DNA of 64,000 nt from NCBI GenBank assembly GCA_012840355.1, contig DULN01000010.1, forward strand, positions 162,683-226,682, given 5' to 3'. The translations under genes and the position numbers were made by a program. This stretch comes from Clostridiales bacterium (GTDB lineage Bacteria > Bacillota > Clostridia > Oscillospirales > CAG-272). This document shows positions 62,646 through 64,000 of this stretch, one piece after another (position 1 is the first letter of the stretch; each line of letters begins with the position of its first letter). The notes below the pieces were generated by a model. It saw only the letters and a program-made list of their open reading frames with translations. It made no database searches and was not told the origin of the DNA.

Positions 62646-63734
62646 TCAGTCAAGCCAGCCTTCGCGGTATGCAAGCTCTGCGGTGAGCACGGCGCCGCCC
62701 GCCGCTCCGCGCAATGTGTTGTGCGAAAGGCCGATAAATTTAAAGTCAAACACGCCGGTGGGGTCGCGGCGCAGCCTGCCCGCGCTAACGCCCATACCGC
62801 CGTAGAGGTCGCGGTCGAGCTTGGTTTGCGGTCGGCTTGGATCGTCGTAGTAAGTAATAAACTGCTTCGGTGCGTGCGGAAGCTCAAGCTCCTGTGGCCT
62901 GCCTTTGTAGTTTTGCCAAAGCTCGATGATTTTTTCAGGCGTTACCGATTTGTCGCATAGGCTTACGTATATCGCCGCGAGGTGGCCGTCCGTCACGGGG
63001 ACCCTGACGCACTGGGCGGTGATAGGCACGTCTGTGCGGTCGACAATGCGGTCGCCTTCAAGCTTGCCCCAAATGCGCAGCGGCTCGCGCTCGCTTTTTT
63101 CTTCCTCTCCGCTTATAAATGGGATCACGTTGTCCACCATTTCGGGCCAATCGGCAAAAGTCTTGCCTGCGCCCGAAATTGCCTGGAAGGTGGTAACAAC
63201 GAGTTTCTCAATGCCGAACTCGAGCAGCGGCGTTATATGGGGCACATAAGATTGAATCGAGCAGTTTGGCTTAACAACGACAAACCCGCGCTTAGTCCCA
63301 AGCCTTTTGCGCTGCGCGTGAATAAGCGCGAGGTGGCATGCGTTGATTTCAGGTATAATCATAGGCACGTCGGGCGTATGGCGGTGCGCGGAATTGTTTG
63401 AGAATACCGCAACTTCGCGCTTCGCATACGCGTCCTCGAGCGCGCGGACTTCCTCTTTGGTCATGTCGACGGCGCAGAAGACAAGGTCAAGCCCGTCCGC
63501 GGCCGCATCAACGTCAGCGGCGTTATAGACGGTCATCTTGCGCGCATATTCGGGCATGGGCAGGGGAAGTTTCCAGCGCCCTTCGAGCGCTTCCTCGTAA
63601 GTCTTTCCCGCCGACCTCGGGCTGGCTATAAGCCGCACCGGCTCAAAATACGGGTGGTTATCGAGCAGGGTAACAAAACGCTGTCCGACCATGCCGGTCG
63701 CGCCGATAATCCCCGCCTTCAGCTTCTCGGGCAT
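62646..63734 (-). CDS. asd: Aspartate-semialdehyde dehydrogenase, archaeal/fungal type
   Basis: 362 residues; makes aspartate semialdehyde for lysine, threonine, methionine and diaminopimelate. NADP motif IGATGMVGQRF, NNSAHRHTPDVPMIIPEIN, the nucleophile C158 in KPNCSIQS, GAGKTFADWPEM and VPVTDGHLAAIYV. The length and motif spacing follow the archaeal/fungal rather than the E. coli enzyme. ATG behind GGAGGAA. Aspartate semialdehyde also feeds dipicolinate made during sporulation. Confidence 0.95.
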   Translation of the reverse strand: MPEKLKAGIIGATGMVGQRFVTLLDNHPYFEPVRLIASPRSAGKTYEEALEGRWKLPLPMPEYARKMTVYNAADVDAAADGLDLVFCAVDMTKEEVRALEDAYAKREVAVFSNNSAHRHTPDVPMIIPEINACHLALIHAQRKRLGTKRGFVVVKPNCSIQSYVPHITPLLEFGIEKLVVTTFQAISGAGKTFADWPEMVDNVIPFISGEEEKSEREPLRIWGKLEGDRIVDRTDVPITAQCVRVPVTDGHLAAIYVSLCDKSVTPEKIIELWQNYKGRPQELELPHAPKQFITYYDDPSRPQTKLDRDLYGGMGVSAGRLRRDPTGVFDFKFIGLSHNTLRGAAGGAVLTAELAYREGWLD

Positions 63735-63747
63735 AGCGTTTCCTCCA

Positions 63748-63809
63748 AACGATTGACGATAAAGTATATTAATAAATTATATTATTAGGGCATGGTTTTG
63801 TCAATCGTT
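63748..63809 (-). promoter_or_regulatory. asd promoter framed by a 10-bp inverted repeat
   Basis: Minus strand TTGACA (63799-63804), 17-base spacer, TATAAT (63776-63781). AACGATTGAC (63748-63757) and its exact complement GTCAATCGTT (63800-63809) flank the promoter and leader, centres 52 bases apart (about five helical turns). The outer copy overlaps the -35. Confidence 0.65.
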
Positions 63810-64000
63810 AGGCGAAACAAAAACTCAAAAAGAGAAAACTACATAGCCATAAAATATACAAAAGCGGCAATATCTTTTTGCGCCGCGCCCCGGAACAACG
63901 CGCCCGGGCGGGCGTCATACTAAGCAAAGCCGCAAAGGCTGAAAATTGTCCTTATCCTATATAGTGTACGAGCTTGACGTATGACGGGTAAAGCTTAAAG
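63810..64000. other. Right-edge region without a clear gene
   Basis: AT-rich then GC-rich sequence. On the minus strand an open frame entering from beyond the edge (63999 to a TAA at 63952-63954) reads FKLYPSYVKLVHYIG and could be the last residues of a gene outside the window; too short to identify. Confidence 0.3.

Overview
The window reads as a chromosomal segment of a spore-forming Gram-positive anaerobe of the Bacillota, class Clostridia (most like an uncultured Oscillospirales-type lineage). The evidence is a forespore sigma factor SigG, a spoVAC-spoVAD-spoVAE operon, the cmk-plsC-ispH/S1 gene order, lipoproteins with lipoboxes, ECF vitamin transporters, an archaeal/fungal-type aspartate-semialdehyde dehydrogenase, and vegetative promoters that very often match TTGACA-17-TATAAT. 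Base composition is moderately GC-rich and even. I see no rRNA, tRNA, CRISPR array, insertion sequence or prophage. The only mobile-element-type gene is a lone serine recombinase near 59 kb.

Layout. 1-1.8 kb: ruvC-ruvA-ruvB (minus, ruvB cut by the window edge). 1.9-8.9 kb: a zinc-ribbon DUF951 protein, an orphan sugar-type solute-binding lipoprotein, a frameshifted wall-anchored remnant, a FliB-like lysine methylase, a DUF1836 regulator, two small membrane proteins and a discoidin-domain lipoprotein. 9-14.2 kb: a two-gene signalling operon, a hybrid histidine kinase and a REC-PAS-GGDEF(degenerate)-EAL phosphodiesterase. 14.3-25 kb: acyltransferase, BFD-type Fe-S protein with an MFS permease, sbcD-sbcC, a second orphan binding protein, a tautomerase and a GH5 enzyme. 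25.2-27.9 kb: sigG, then an ECF substrate-binding component overlapping a P-loop kinase gene behind a structured attenuator leader. 28.1-32.8 kb: livK-H-M-G-F branched-chain amino-acid ABC transporter (minus). 33.0-39.0 kb: a cobalamin-riboswitch operon with a PQTG-anchored surface protein, a transcobalamin/intrinsic-factor-like membrane protein, EcfT, a fused double-ATPase EcfA and an S component. 39-45 kb: tautomerase, CapA lipoprotein, TtcA-type thiolase, an amidase without signal peptide, a GH106-like enzyme and the long hibernation factor HPF. 45.4-53.2 kb: purD, RpiR regulator, YhiN-type flavoprotein, cmk, plsC, ispH-S1 and rsmI. 53.3-58.2 kb: a tight Gfo/Idh-membrane/VOC-monooxygenase operon, an Asn/Gln-rich protein and a third orphan binding protein. 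58.4-63.7 kb: serine recombinase, murI, spoVACDE and asd.

The most interesting block is 33.0-39.0 kb. One B12 riboswitch with a terminator precedes five genes that together look like a complete Gram-positive corrinoid capture and import machine. It includes a single polypeptide carrying both halves of the human intrinsic-factor architecture, an alpha/alpha toroid and a DUF4430/transcobalamin-C-like domain, held to the membrane by a helical hairpin. Other points worth a second look are an unassigned structured leader controlling an ECF component plus kinase pair, an inverted repeat covering both the promoter and the ribosome-binding site of sigG, three orphan binding proteins sharing an EF-hand-like loop, a probable leaderless gene, and paired palindromes in several promoters. 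Function calls come from reading the sequence and recognising families; no database search was run.
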